From Edaphobacter bradus (lineage in GTDB: Bacteria > Acidobacteriota > Terriglobia > Terriglobales > Acidobacteriaceae): a stretch of 64,000 nucleotides of DNA. Location: NCBI RefSeq assembly GCF_025685645.1, contig NZ_JAGSYF010000002.1:1445298-1509297 (forward strand), read 5' to 3'. Below, piece by piece: positions 46,422 through 55,794 of the stretch; position 1 is the stretch's first letter, and each line of letters opens with the position of its first letter. The position numbers and the translations under genes were made by a program. The notes under the pieces were generated by a model. The model did not search any database and was not told where the DNA came from. It worked only from the letters and a program-made list of their open reading frames with translations.

Positions 46422-47246
46422 ATGTCTTGCATTCAATTGAATCTGCGCCACTATCGCGCCTATCCGCAACGAGACTTTTTGGGCCACGTTACCGAAACGG
46501 TAGAGATCGATGTCGACAAAACAGCGTTCGTCCTGGTCGACGTCTACGGCCTCGGGTTTTCTGAAGAGGATGCCACGCCTCACCCGCGGTCCTCGATGGA
46601 CATATGGACCGTGGACCAGGAGAAGAAGGTCAACGTGGAGAGGATCAAGCCTTCGCTGGATGCCGCGAGGGCGTTGGGCCTGCCTGTGATCTATGTGAGT
46701 AACAGCGCCCCCCGCATCGCCCTGTCGAAGTCTCAGTTTGCTAAGCAATTGAAGCGCTCGCTGGACATTGTCTTTGAGGAGCTCTGCGCCGAAGACAACA
46801 TCGATCCGCGCCAATACTACTATGGTTCGTCAGAGTTTCTGAAACATTCCAAACTCTTAGAGCCTCGAGAAGGCGATTATTACATCAGGAAACTCTATTA
46901 CGGAGGATTTAAGGATACGCATCTCGATGCGTTGCTCCGCGACCTCGATGTAAAGACGTTAGTGTTTGTTGGATATGCCGCTGACGTCTGTCTGCACTGC
47001 ACCATGATTGACGCGCTCAACCTGAATTACGAAGTGATCTTTCTGCGGGACTGTACGCTGGCGAACCTTGAATTGTTTCCTCAAGAAACGAAAGGCACAT
47101 ATGGATTCACCGAGCGGATTGTGATGTGGAGCGAGGTCTACGTGGGCCGCTCTACGACCTCAGTAGACTTCATTGAAGCCTGCAACGCCGCAAAGAAGGA
47201 GAGCGGGTCAGTGGCTGAGGAGACGGCAACTTCGAGGTCATCGTAG
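46422..47246 (+). CDS. Isochorismatase-fold cysteine hydrolase
   Basis: 274 residues, cytoplasmic. The Asp-Lys-Cys catalytic triad is visible as Asp40 (FVLVDVYG), Lys157 (YYIRKLYYGGF) and Cys190 (AADVCLHCTM). The fold segments fit the isochorismatase family of nucleophilic cysteine hydrolases (nicotinamidase, N-carbamoyl or ureido amidases). A GGAGGT lies ten bases before the ATG at 46422. The role in a sugar locus is not obvious. It may remove an amide, carbamoyl or acyl decoration from the imported compound. The TTGATATTTCAA operator upstream places it in the same presumed regulon as the TonB receptor. Confidence 0.88.
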   Translation: MSCIQLNLRHYRAYPQRDFLGHVTETVEIDVDKTAFVLVDVYGLGFSEEDATPHPRSSMDIWTVDQEKKVNVERIKPSLDAARALGLPVIYVSNSAPRIALSKSQFAKQLKRSLDIVFEELCAEDNIDPRQYYYGSSEFLKHSKLLEPREGDYYIRKLYYGGFKDTHLDALLRDLDVKTLVFVGYAADVCLHCTMIDALNLNYEVIFLRDCTLANLELFPQETKGTYGFTERIVMWSEVYVGRSTTSVDFIEACNAAKKESGSVAEETATSRSS

Positions 47247-47251
47247 ATGTC

Positions 47252-47416
47252 ATGGATCAGCATTGGCGGTGGCCAACCTTGAGCGTGGAGTTTGGCGTAA
47301 CGGTACCAGACACATGGAAATGTAATCGAACCGACTACTGGGAGCACACTGACTACATTTCCGTGCCAACCCTGATAGCCCAGAAGCTGGGCCTACGAAC
47401 TCAGGAAGCAGGATGA
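47252..47416 (+). CDS. Possible small ORF coupled to the next Tat protein
   Basis: The 54-residue frame begins MDQHWRWPTLSVEFGVTV and ends IAQKLGLRTQEAG. It has coding-like composition and its TGA overlaps the ATG of the next gene as ATGA. It has no clear ribosome site and no recognised family. It may be a remnant that became a coupling leader, as with the orphan Tat ORF at 32671. Confidence 0.4.
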   Translation: MDQHWRWPTLSVEFGVTVPDTWKCNRTDYWEHTDYISVPTLIAQKLGLRTQEAG

Positions 47417-49674
47417 CGTCACAGACAAACAACCAGAGCCGCAGAGAATTTCTGTCATCGCTGGCAATGACGAGTGGGTTTCTGGCATTCGAGCCGAGGG
47501 CCTTCGCGTCAACCAGCGGGTCGGAAAGGCCCGCCGGAGTGAAGATCTGCGCGAAGCCCGATCTGTACAAACTCCAGCATCTGTCTGACCAGGCGATCCT
47601 CGAAACCTACGTTCGTGTGCTGATCGATGCTTGTCACTATGCAGAGGGCGACTGGAGAGTGTCAGCGTTCGATCCCACAGTGGGCTTCTGGGGTGATGGG
47701 GTTAGCGTGGGCAACGAGGGTATTCGCGCGCTTGCCAGCATGGCGTTGGCGTGTGCCACCCTGCTCAAGTATGAAGATGTCCTTAGTGCCGCCGAGCGTC
47801 GAGAGTTTCTGGAAACGACGAAGTCTTCCCTTCGCTATGCGACTGCGACGCACCTAACCGGCACGCAGAAATGCACGGATGGGAAATCGTGGGGGGCGAC
47901 GATCCAATTCCGTGGCGAAAGTTGGCAATCGGGTATGTGGACCGGCACGCTGGCCTGGGCGGCGTGGCTGATCTGGAGCAGCCTTGACCCTGCGTTACAG
48001 CAAGGATTGGAACGCGTGATCGCACACGAGGCGGACATCCTGTCGCATAGACAGCCTCCCACCGGACTCTGGTCCGACACGAAGGCCGAGGAAAATGGCT
48101 GGGAAGTGCCGTGCCTAGTTCTGAGCGAGCTGCTGTTTCCCATCCACCCGCATGCAGCGGCCTGGCATGAAGCTGCCTTGGAGTACATGATGAACACCCT
48201 GTGCACCGAGGCTGACAAGCGGGACACCAGCCTGGTGGACGACCGGCCGGTCCATGAGTGGGTGAGAGGCGCGAATCTGCAACCAGATTTCACGCTCGAA
48301 AATCACAACCGCTTTCATCCATCTTATGTCGGTTGCAGTTGTTACTTCCTGACGCAGGCGGCGATGTATTACACGTACGGCGGCAAGGCCGTTCCTCAGG
48401 CGGCTACGCACCACCTTATGGACACGTGGCAGATGTTCCGGTCCATCACCCTACCGTGGGGCGAATCTGCTTTCCCGCAGGGCATGGACTGGGAGTTGCA
48501 TGGGCTACCGTTTATCAATCTCTTTGCGAGCCTTGGCACGCGTGACCACGACGCGTTCGCGGCGCATATGGAACAACGCAGCTTGCAATACATGCGCACG
48601 TGGCAGGTGTGGGGCAAAGGCAGCTTAGCGTTTCCAGGGTCGCGCTTTGGTATCACCCGTCACGCTATTAATGCGGAACAGATGGCCTACGGCTTGCTGG
48701 CGCACAAATTATTTGGACCGGCGGTAGCCGAAATGAGCGTCCATGAGGCAACGGCACAGGAAGTGGGAACTCGTGAGCATTCCTACGTAGGCATGGTCAC
48801 TCACCGCACGCAAAAGAAGTTCGCGTCCTTTTCGTGGAAGAACAAGATCATGGGGCTGTTGATTCCAATCGGGCCCGGTCATGAGGGAAATCCGAACTTT
48901 ATGGTCCCCATCGAAGATGGGTTCGTCGGTTCCTTCGAGCTCTCTCCTCGCGTCGATACCAAGGTTGCGGTGGTTGAACATTCGTGCCGGGAAACACCAG
49001 ACGGCTTTGAAGCCGAGGCAACATTGTTGCTCAACGACGGCCAACTGAAACAGATGCTGAGGATGACGTCCGTTGGGAACCAAACGGTGGTCTACGAGGA
49101 CCGTGTCATCGCGCTCGCCGATGTCACGGTAGTGAGCGAACGTGGCGTACCGATTGGTATCGAGAATGATGAAATCAGTGGAGGCGAACGAGTCGTCTCC
49201 TTCGATGGAGGGCATAGCGTCTTTGACTTCAAAAAGCCGCAACAGCCCATTAAATTCTCTGGGATCTGGGCCAATGTGGATGGCCGGCTGGGTGTGGTAG
49301 CCGTGGCAGGGTCCGGAATTGCGTATGCCCAGGCCAGCGATTATTCGCCGGGGATCGCGGTGTATGCGGATCGGCTCCATGGGAGCTATTCCAATCGCAC
49401 TCGCCAGTTCAAGGTAGGTGAGGAAGTGGCACGCCGCATCGTCGTCCATTTTGTGGAAGTGACACCGGGAGAGACAGCGACGCTCGCGCTCTCTTGCACG
49501 ATCAAGCAGAAACCCGGAGCCAGCACTCTGGTGTTCAAGCAGCCGGAAGGGACGATCGCTGAGATCCCCTTGCTGCCTGACTACAAACAGCCCGTGAGAG
49601 TCGCTCAATTGAGCAACGTCGAAAAAGACGAAGGTAAACATGATACGGAGCTGCGCTCTCCGATAAAGCTATGA
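47413..49674 (+). CDS. Tat-exported protein of unknown family, lyase-like
   Basis: 753 residues. QSRREFLSSLAMTSGFLA near residue 8-25 is a Tat signal. The N-terminal half is helical in a pattern like the alpha/alpha toroid of polysaccharide lyases (WGDGVSVGNEGIRALASMAL, QSGMWTGTLAWAAWLIWSSL, FHPSYVGCSCYFLTQAAMYY). The second half is beta-rich and similar in style to heparinase-type C-terminal sandwiches. The invariant His pair of family lyases is not evident, so this could be a hydrolase of an unlisted family. ATG 47413 follows CAGGAAG. The GH5-like gene starts within its stop codon (ATGA), so they are made together. Confidence 0.55.
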   Translation: MTSQTNNQSRREFLSSLAMTSGFLAFEPRAFASTSGSERPAGVKICAKPDLYKLQHLSDQAILETYVRVLIDACHYAEGDWRVSAFDPTVGFWGDGVSVGNEGIRALASMALACATLLKYEDVLSAAERREFLETTKSSLRYATATHLTGTQKCTDGKSWGATIQFRGESWQSGMWTGTLAWAAWLIWSSLDPALQQGLERVIAHEADILSHRQPPTGLWSDTKAEENGWEVPCLVLSELLFPIHPHAAAWHEAALEYMMNTLCTEADKRDTSLVDDRPVHEWVRGANLQPDFTLENHNRFHPSYVGCSCYFLTQAAMYYTYGGKAVPQAATHHLMDTWQMFRSITLPWGESAFPQGMDWELHGLPFINLFASLGTRDHDAFAAHMEQRSLQYMRTWQVWGKGSLAFPGSRFGITRHAINAEQMAYGLLAHKLFGPAVAEMSVHEATAQEVGTREHSYVGMVTHRTQKKFASFSWKNKIMGLLIPIGPGHEGNPNFMVPIEDGFVGSFELSPRVDTKVAVVEHSCRETPDGFEAEATLLLNDGQLKQMLRMTSVGNQTVVYEDRVIALADVTVVSERGVPIGIENDEISGGERVVSFDGGHSVFDFKKPQQPIKFSGIWANVDGRLGVVAVAGSGIAYAQASDYSPGIAVYADRLHGSYSNRTRQFKVGEEVARRIVVHFVEVTPGETATLALSCTIKQKPGASTLVFKQPEGTIAEIPLLPDYKQPVRVAQLSNVEKDEGKHDTELRSPIKL

Positions 49675-51086
49675 ACTCCTCCTCTCAGTCACGTCGTGGC
49701 TTTCTGAAGTCCGTCGCGTTAGCCGCGCCGACCGTCGTTGGCGGTCTATCTGCAGCAGGGCAGTCGCGTGCTGCGACGTCGCCTGCTCGTTCTGCGTTCG
49801 CTATGAGCGCGACCGGGCCTGCGTCGAGGAACTATCTCGGTAAGGACACGCGTCTCTCGATCGCGATGTGGGACTTTTCCTGGCTGATGGGGCAGTATCC
49901 CGGAGGTGCGTACGAGGATCTCGAGCGGCGCATCGCCGAAGCCGCAGAACGTGGCTACAACACGCTGCGGGTCGATTGCTTTCCTTCACGGATTCTGGAG
50001 CCTGAGTCGACATTTCCTGTGACAGGGTGGGTTCCGGGAAAGAACCTGCCCAGGTGGGGTGAGCTCGCAAAAGACTACACCTGCAACGTCCGCAAGAAAG
50101 TTGCGCAATTGGCCGATCTTTGTCGAAAGCACGGCATATGGTTGGGCCTGGATTCGTGGGATAAGGCTCATATGTTTCGCTGCACGAAGCTCGCCTCCAT
50201 TCACACGTCCGGTGCGCCAAGTAACTTCTTCGGCGGTGCGAGCGAGACCAGAATCCCCATCGGGGAAGAAGAGCGCGCCTTTACCGCATACGGCGAGGCC
50301 TGGGTCAAAGCGATCAAGCTGATGCGTGAGGATGGAGTGCTGGAGAGGGCGGTATGGATTGCCCCGATGAATGAAGTGCCGCACTTCGGCGGCCGGGGTA
50401 TCGAGGCGATCCAAGCGATCGAGCACAAGGTGAGAAATGAGGGTGAGACGAAGCTGGAAACCACTACGGCTGTGGATGCGATCTACCGCCGGATCAATCA
50501 CTCCATGGTCGTCCCAATCCACTCGGAGATCGCCAAGGAGCACATTCCAATTTCGTATTCCTCACTCGGAGTCGAGAACTACGCTGCACGTCTGACCGAC
50601 CTGTATGACGTGGTCGATCTTCATTGCATGCCGGAAGTGATTCTGGACGACGATGACAAGCGAGCCTTTCTGCAGGCCGGCCACAACGCTCCGTTCGGTT
50701 CCTTCGGCGACTTTGAAAAGATGGACCTCAAGGCCTATTCGACGGCGTGGGACCATGCGTGTCGGAAGCACTATCCGGCCATGCTGGAGATGGTGTCCAA
50801 CTACTTCAAGACGGCGCTCGAGCGCACCACTTTGGCTTCGGGAAAGAGATTGCAGTCGATCGTTACGGAGGCGTTTGGCCCGTGCTTCTGGCCGGACAGT
50901 CCCGCCGTGAATTGGGAGTGGTACAAGCGCTACAACGCAGACGCGCTGCGAGTCGTGGCGGCGATGGAACTCACCGGAGCCACGCTCTCCAACTATGGCG
51001 AACCGCTTTTCGAGCTATGGAACGATACCGGCTGGCACTGGGCCGGAAACAACTACTTTCGGACGGCGCCCTCACTCGGGCTCTAG
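49671..51086 (+). CDS. Tat-exported GH5-like TIM-barrel hydrolase
   Basis: 471 residues. SRRGFLKSVALAAPTVVGG is a Tat signal. The body reads as a clan GH-A barrel: LSIAMWDFSWLMGQYPGGAY, YNTLRVDCFPSRILEP near strand 2, WIAPMNEVPHFGG with Glu235 as presumed acid/base, and SIVTEAFGPCFWPD with Glu400 as presumed nucleophile. The spacing between the two Glu residues (165) suits GH-A. I cannot fix a family; GH5-like is a structural guess. The start overlaps the preceding stop (ATGA). The next gene (GH31) follows after 35 bp, so these three form one plus-strand unit. Confidence 0.62.
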   Translation: MNSSSQSRRGFLKSVALAAPTVVGGLSAAGQSRAATSPARSAFAMSATGPASRNYLGKDTRLSIAMWDFSWLMGQYPGGAYEDLERRIAEAAERGYNTLRVDCFPSRILEPESTFPVTGWVPGKNLPRWGELAKDYTCNVRKKVAQLADLCRKHGIWLGLDSWDKAHMFRCTKLASIHTSGAPSNFFGGASETRIPIGEEERAFTAYGEAWVKAIKLMREDGVLERAVWIAPMNEVPHFGGRGIEAIQAIEHKVRNEGETKLETTTAVDAIYRRINHSMVVPIHSEIAKEHIPISYSSLGVENYAARLTDLYDVVDLHCMPEVILDDDDKRAFLQAGHNAPFGSFGDFEKMDLKAYSTAWDHACRKHYPAMLEMVSNYFKTALERTTLASGKRLQSIVTEAFGPCFWPDSPAVNWEWYKRYNADALRVVAAMELTGATLSNYGEPLFELWNDTGWHWAGNNYFRTAPSLGL

Positions 51087-51121
51087 TATCGGACATCACA
51101 CGCGTCACTCAGGAGAAGAGG

Positions 51122-53254
51122 TTGAGCACTCAGATCTCACGTCGCAGTCTTGCCAAAGCGCTTGCAGCCAGCGGGACGGCGCTCAGCATGTCACGCCTGG
51201 GTATCGGGCAAACGACGGCACCGGAACTACTCGCCGCGCATGGCTGGGAGCCCGTGCACCCCGGCGTGTGGCGAGCCACCTTTGGTACGCCTGAGAAATT
51301 CACGCCGGTCGCCAGTCGCCTCGTACCTCCGCAGGTGGCGGCGTTTGCAAAGCTGCCTCGCGTGGAGACCGCGCCGTTACCGCCTCTCACGGCGAGACGA
51401 ATGGGACGCGGCTGCACGCTGCAGATACCGTTGAAAGCCGGAGAGCAGATCTTCGGCCTTGGATTGCAGCTCCTTTCCTTCGCGCAACGCGGACGGAAGA
51501 GGGTCGCGCGTGTGAACGCAGATCCGAAGGCGGATAGCGGGGATTCTCACGCGCCTGTGCCGTTCTACGTGACGACGGAAGGGTATGGCGTTCTGATCGA
51601 CACCGCGCGCTACGCGACCTTCTACTTCGGCAATGCACATCCCAAGCCAACGCAGCCCGTGGCGGCCGTAGCAGGGGCAAGCGTCGATCCGAAATATTCA
51701 AATACGTCGAAGGATGCCAGCAACGACTTTGTTATGGTGGATGTGCCAGACGTGTCGGGTGTTGATGTCTACTTGTTCGCTGGTCCGGATATGTTGGGTG
51801 CGGTGCGTCGATACAACGTCTTTTCCGGCGGGGGCTTTGTGCCTCCGGAGTGGGGGCTGGGCTTCTGGTATCGCAACATGGCCAAGGCGGGCCAGACGGA
51901 CGTGCTCGCTATGGCGCGTGAATTTCGCGATCGTCACATTCCTTGTGACGTCATTGGCCTGGAGCCAGGCTGGCAATCGCACGCGTACTCCTGCTCATTT
52001 GTCTGGGACAAGGACCGTTTCCCTGATCCTTCCGGCTTTCTGCGAGCTGCGGCCGATCAGCATTACAAGATCAACCTCTGGGAGCATGCGTTCACGCATC
52101 CCTCGTCTCCACTCTTCCCACAGCTCGAGCCGTACTCAGGAAACTTCGGCGTGTGGCAAGGACTTGTGCCTGACTTCGTCGGCGAGCGCGCCCGAGCCAT
52201 CTTCGGTGACTATCACGGCAAGACCCTGATCGAAGCCGGAGTGAATGGCTTCAAGCTCGACGAGTGCGATAATTCGGACTACACGCACGGATGGTCGTTC
52301 CCGGAGTGCAGCTCGTTTCCGTCGGGTGTGGATGGCGAGCAGATGCACAGCGTCTTCGGTCTGCGCTATCAGATGGCCATCTGGAATGAGTTCCGCAAGC
52401 GAGGCCGCGAGACGTACGGCATGGTGCGGTCCAGCGGCGCGTTGGCTACGCCCTACCCGTTTGTGCTCTACAGCGATCTCTACAACCATCGCGATTACAT
52501 TCGTGCGCTGGTGAATTCCGGATTCAGCGGACTCCTCTGGTGCCCCGAAGTTCGCCAGGCCGACAGCGTGGAGGATCTGATTCGACGTCTGCAGAGTGTC
52601 GTGTTCTCGTCGCTGGCGCAGGTCGATTGCTGGTACATGAAGAATCCTCCGTGGAAGCAGGTCGACCGGAAGCTGAACAACGCCGATCAACTGATTGAGA
52701 ATTGGGAGGCGCTCGAAGCCCGTTGCCGCGAGATCATTGGCTGGCGGATGCAATTGGTACCCTATCTGACGGCGGCTTTTCAACGCTACGCCGATGATGG
52801 GACCCCTCCGTTTCGGGCACTGGTGCTGGATGCACCGCAGGATAATCGGCTCCATACGGTGGATGACCAATATATGGTCGGCGACCGGATGATGGTGGCT
52901 CCGCTGTTTGCTGGGGAACCAAGCCGGAAGGTCATTATGCCGGAAGGCCAGTGGCACGATTTCTGGAGTGGCGAGCCCATCAAAGGCGGCTCAGAGATAT
53001 CCGTACGATCTTCGCAGGAACGGATTCCGGTGTACGTGAAGAGCGGCAGCATTGTTCCGTGGGCGAATGTAGGCCTCTTTGCCGGAGCACCGGAAACGAG
53101 GCGGATCACTGCTCGTGTTTATGGCGACGGGTCGTTGCCCTTTTCGCTGCTCGGGCGCAATGGCACCCTGCGGCTAAGTTGGCGCAACAAGAGCGGAATC
53201 GTCGACGGGAAGGGCAGCGGGTACAACGTGTATGCTTGGACGGTCATAGGCTGA
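51122..53254 (+). CDS. GH31 alpha-glucosidase/alpha-xylosidase family enzyme, Tat-exported
   Basis: 710 residues from TTG 51122, supported by AGGAG six bases upstream (51111-51115). The in-frame ATG at 50747 would lie in the previous gene. SRRSLAKALAASG is a Tat signal. GH31 motifs are clear: GLGFWYRNMAKAGQ, CDVIGLEPGWQSHAY, NGFKLDECDNSD with Asp380 as nucleophile, and LYSDLYNHRDYIRALVNSG with Asp452 as probable acid/base. WWPP-type loops are replaced, so substrate choice among alpha-glucoside, alpha-xyloside and alpha-galactoside is open. A 9-bp stem terminator follows. Confidence 0.88.
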   Translation: MSTQISRRSLAKALAASGTALSMSRLGIGQTTAPELLAAHGWEPVHPGVWRATFGTPEKFTPVASRLVPPQVAAFAKLPRVETAPLPPLTARRMGRGCTLQIPLKAGEQIFGLGLQLLSFAQRGRKRVARVNADPKADSGDSHAPVPFYVTTEGYGVLIDTARYATFYFGNAHPKPTQPVAAVAGASVDPKYSNTSKDASNDFVMVDVPDVSGVDVYLFAGPDMLGAVRRYNVFSGGGFVPPEWGLGFWYRNMAKAGQTDVLAMAREFRDRHIPCDVIGLEPGWQSHAYSCSFVWDKDRFPDPSGFLRAAADQHYKINLWEHAFTHPSSPLFPQLEPYSGNFGVWQGLVPDFVGERARAIFGDYHGKTLIEAGVNGFKLDECDNSDYTHGWSFPECSSFPSGVDGEQMHSVFGLRYQMAIWNEFRKRGRETYGMVRSSGALATPYPFVLYSDLYNHRDYIRALVNSGFSGLLWCPEVRQADSVEDLIRRLQSVVFSSLAQVDCWYMKNPPWKQVDRKLNNADQLIENWEALEARCREIIGWRMQLVPYLTAAFQRYADDGTPPFRALVLDAPQDNRLHTVDDQYMVGDRMMVAPLFAGEPSRKVIMPEGQWHDFWSGEPIKGGSEISVRSSQERIPVYVKSGSIVPWANVGLFAGAPETRRITARVYGDGSLPFSLLGRNGTLRLSWRNKSGIVDGKGSGYNVYAWTVIG

Positions 53255-53276
53255 GAGCGCTGACTAACGCTCTCAG
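53251..53276. terminator. Bidirectional hairpin between GH31 and the second GH92
   Basis: CTGAGAGCG (53251-53259) pairs with CGCTCTCAG (53268-53276), a perfect 9-bp stem between convergent genes. Neither side has a good T run. Confidence 0.55.
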
Positions 53277-53314
53277 CTCTCTCCGCCCTGATCGTTATGC
53301 TGGTCAGCTGTCTG

Positions 53315-55771
53315 TCATCGTTTTAGCAAGCCAGATGGTGGACGATCAGACGCTGCCGTGGCCCATTCTTTATTGGGCTTGCTGCTCATGCGAAAACGCA
53401 GCTCACCACCGGCCACGATGTCTGTGTGCGTCAGCCAGGAACGGGTCAGTGGCTTGCCGTTCAGTTGCGCATTTTCGATGTAGACATTTTCGGCAGAGTT
53501 ATTCTCGGCCACGATGTTGAAGCGTGTTCCGGCGGTCGTATTCTGCAGCGTGACCCGATTCACGAGCGGGCTCCCGATGACATACACTCCCGTGGCTGCA
53601 TTGATGGGGTAGAAACCAAGCGCAGCGAAAACGAACCAGCTCGATAACTGACCGCAGTCGTCATTGCCAGGAATTCCCGCGGGTGTGTTGTTGTATAGGG
53701 CAGCCACTTTACGCACCCAATACTGGGTCTTCCAAGGAGCGCCTGCAAAGCTGAAGAGATAAGGGTGATGATTGCTCGGCTCGTTGCCCTGAGCATCCTG
53801 ACCCACCATGCCGGTAACGTCCGGACGAGCGTCGTAGACATACGACGGCGACGTAAAGAGGGCGTCCAGCTTAGCAATAAACGCGGCGTCGCCACCAAAC
53901 AGGTCGATGAGACCCTGAACGTCATGCGGAACGGCGAAGGTAGCTTGCCAGGCGTCCGCTTCCACGTAGTCGTCGAGTTCTTGGTCAGGGCGGAAGGGCT
54001 CGCGCCACTTCCCATCTTCCGATTTACCCCTCATGAACCCTGTCGTAGGATCAAAGACGTTCTTGTAGCTCTGGCCCAGTTTGTAGAACATCGCGGCGTC
54101 ATCGTGTTTGCCCAGCAGTTCGGCCATGGCCCCTGCGCACCAGTAGTCGTACGACAGATCCAGCGTGAGTGAAACGGATGCCGATCCATGTGACCGCATG
54201 GGATAGTAGCCGCACTCGCGAAATTGTGCGCGCATGTCGCCACTATCTTTGCCGACTGGCCCGATAAGTGCCGAATCGCGAATCGCCGTGTAAGCGGCTT
54301 CGATGTCGAAGTCACGGAACCCGCGAGTATATGCTGCAACGATCATCGCCGCCGCATGGAACCCGGGCCTCATGCTCCAAGTTTCGTTGCCCCACAATGT
54401 CCACATAGGCAGCGAACGAAGGCCAAGCTGTTCGTAGTCGACTAACAGCGTACGAATGATGTCGTTGGTGCGGTGGGGCTGCATCAGCGTAATGAACGGG
54501 AATTCACCGCGGTAGATATCCCAGATGGAGAGAGTGGTGTACCGCGTAAAGCCAGGATTGGGATGGTTCTGATGATCCTGGCCGCGATAGGCACCATCCA
54601 CATCGTTGAACGTGGCAGGCGCAACGAGGCCATGGTAGGCGCCGGTGTAGAAGGTTTCGGTGAGAGACGGGTGTGGAAGCTCCGCATCAAGGGTACTCAA
54701 CGCCTTGGCCCAGGCCTGTTCGGCCTGTCGCACCACGCCGTCGAAGTCCCAATCAGGGATTTCGGCAGCCAGGTTTTTCGCAGCGCCCTCGAGACCTGTA
54801 CAAGACAGGCCCACACGAATGACCAGAGGTTGCGAGCCTGGTGCATGGCTGAAGATGGCCTTAAGTTCCTGGCCAGAGAACTTGCCTTCAACCGCAGGGG
54901 AAGTGACCTTCCCGTCCACATTGAGTTGGACCGATGCGATGGGACGTGAAAACTCCATCACGAAGTAGACCTGTTTGTCCGCAGCCCATCCGTGGGTGTA
55001 GCGCTTGCCGCTGATGCGCGACTCGCTCTCGATATTCAGCTCTGCGTAGTAGACCTTGCCGCCCACGCCGTGAACCAGATCCAGAAGCACTCCCTGGCGA
55101 GTGTGGGTGGGCAAAGCGCGATAACTGTAGCGGTGCATGCCGCAGCGTGTGGTCGCAGTCAGTTCTGCGCGTACATCCGGCGTATCGAGGTGCACGCTGT
55201 AATAACCAGCCCTGCTTTCTTCCCGCGCAGCGGAAAAGAAGGAACGATATCCCGGTACAGGGCCGTTGAACACCCAGCCCGAGTTCATGCCGAGGGCATG
55301 CATCTGCATCTCGGCCTGATCTTCAGGAGCACCAGCATCCCAGGTCCAGTTTCTGCCCTCAACAACAGGCATTAGCAGGACATCACCCATATCGCTGCCG
55401 CCGACACCTTGAAGATGAGTATGGCTGAAGCCCAGCACGACATTGTCAGGGTAGTGGTAGCCGGAATCGTGCTCCCATTGTGTGTAATCGCCACGTGCGT
55501 TCCATCGTGGTTCCGGCGGGCCGGAGGTGTCGGGACTTAGCTGTATCAATCCGAAGGGAGCTACGGCCCCGGGAAAGGTATGTCCGCGCCATCCGGTACC
55601 AATCAATGGGCGGACCTTAGCCACGGAATCGTGAAGGGACTGCGTCTTGGTTGCAGCCTCAGCATCCTGTGGCGCATATAGAACGCGAGCAGAGAGGACG
55701 ACACTGACCGCCGTCGCTGCGCCACCTTTTAGAAAGTCGCGTCTCTGGACTTTGGGAAAATTCCGATGCAT
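53315..55771 (-). CDS. GH92 alpha-mannosidase, Tat-exported (second copy)
   Basis: About 818 residues. VQRRDFLKGGAATAVSVVLS is a Tat signal at residue 8-27. GH92 motifs: VRPLIGTGWRGHTFPGAVAP, FGLIQLSPDTSG, LGFSHTHLQGVGGSDMGDVL, SIWDIYRGEFPFITLMQPHR, GNEPSNHHPYLFSFAGAPWK and GNDDCGQLSSWFVFAALGFY. This is a typical calcium-dependent exo-alpha-mannosidase and looks closer to the family core than the copy at 34630. ATG 55771 has GAGGGAG eight bases upstream. The gene lies directly downstream of the GntR gene on the same strand (23-bp gap), so the regulator and this enzyme may share a transcript. Confidence 0.92.
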   Translation of the reverse strand: MHRNFPKVQRRDFLKGGAATAVSVVLSARVLYAPQDAEAATKTQSLHDSVAKVRPLIGTGWRGHTFPGAVAPFGLIQLSPDTSGPPEPRWNARGDYTQWEHDSGYHYPDNVVLGFSHTHLQGVGGSDMGDVLLMPVVEGRNWTWDAGAPEDQAEMQMHALGMNSGWVFNGPVPGYRSFFSAAREESRAGYYSVHLDTPDVRAELTATTRCGMHRYSYRALPTHTRQGVLLDLVHGVGGKVYYAELNIESESRISGKRYTHGWAADKQVYFVMEFSRPIASVQLNVDGKVTSPAVEGKFSGQELKAIFSHAPGSQPLVIRVGLSCTGLEGAAKNLAAEIPDWDFDGVVRQAEQAWAKALSTLDAELPHPSLTETFYTGAYHGLVAPATFNDVDGAYRGQDHQNHPNPGFTRYTTLSIWDIYRGEFPFITLMQPHRTNDIIRTLLVDYEQLGLRSLPMWTLWGNETWSMRPGFHAAAMIVAAYTRGFRDFDIEAAYTAIRDSALIGPVGKDSGDMRAQFRECGYYPMRSHGSASVSLTLDLSYDYWCAGAMAELLGKHDDAAMFYKLGQSYKNVFDPTTGFMRGKSEDGKWREPFRPDQELDDYVEADAWQATFAVPHDVQGLIDLFGGDAAFIAKLDALFTSPSYVYDARPDVTGMVGQDAQGNEPSNHHPYLFSFAGAPWKTQYWVRKVAALYNNTPAGIPGNDDCGQLSSWFVFAALGFYPINAATGVYVIGSPLVNRVTLQNTTAGTRFNIVAENNSAENVYIENAQLNGKPLTRSWLTHTDIVAGGELRFRMSSKPNKEWATAASDRPPSGLLKR

Positions 55772-55794
55772 TCCAGATGCTCCCTCATTCGCGA

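Noticed and set aside
48709..49641. 310-codon frame antisense to the Tat lyase-like gene
   Set aside because: Histidine/arginine-rich, no signal or domain. The opposite strand has Tat signal, ribosome site and ATGA coupling.
50747..51121. Longer GH31 start at ATG 50747
   Set aside because: It would overlap the GH5-like gene by over 300 bases, whereas TTG 51122 has a strong ribosome site directly before a Tat signal.
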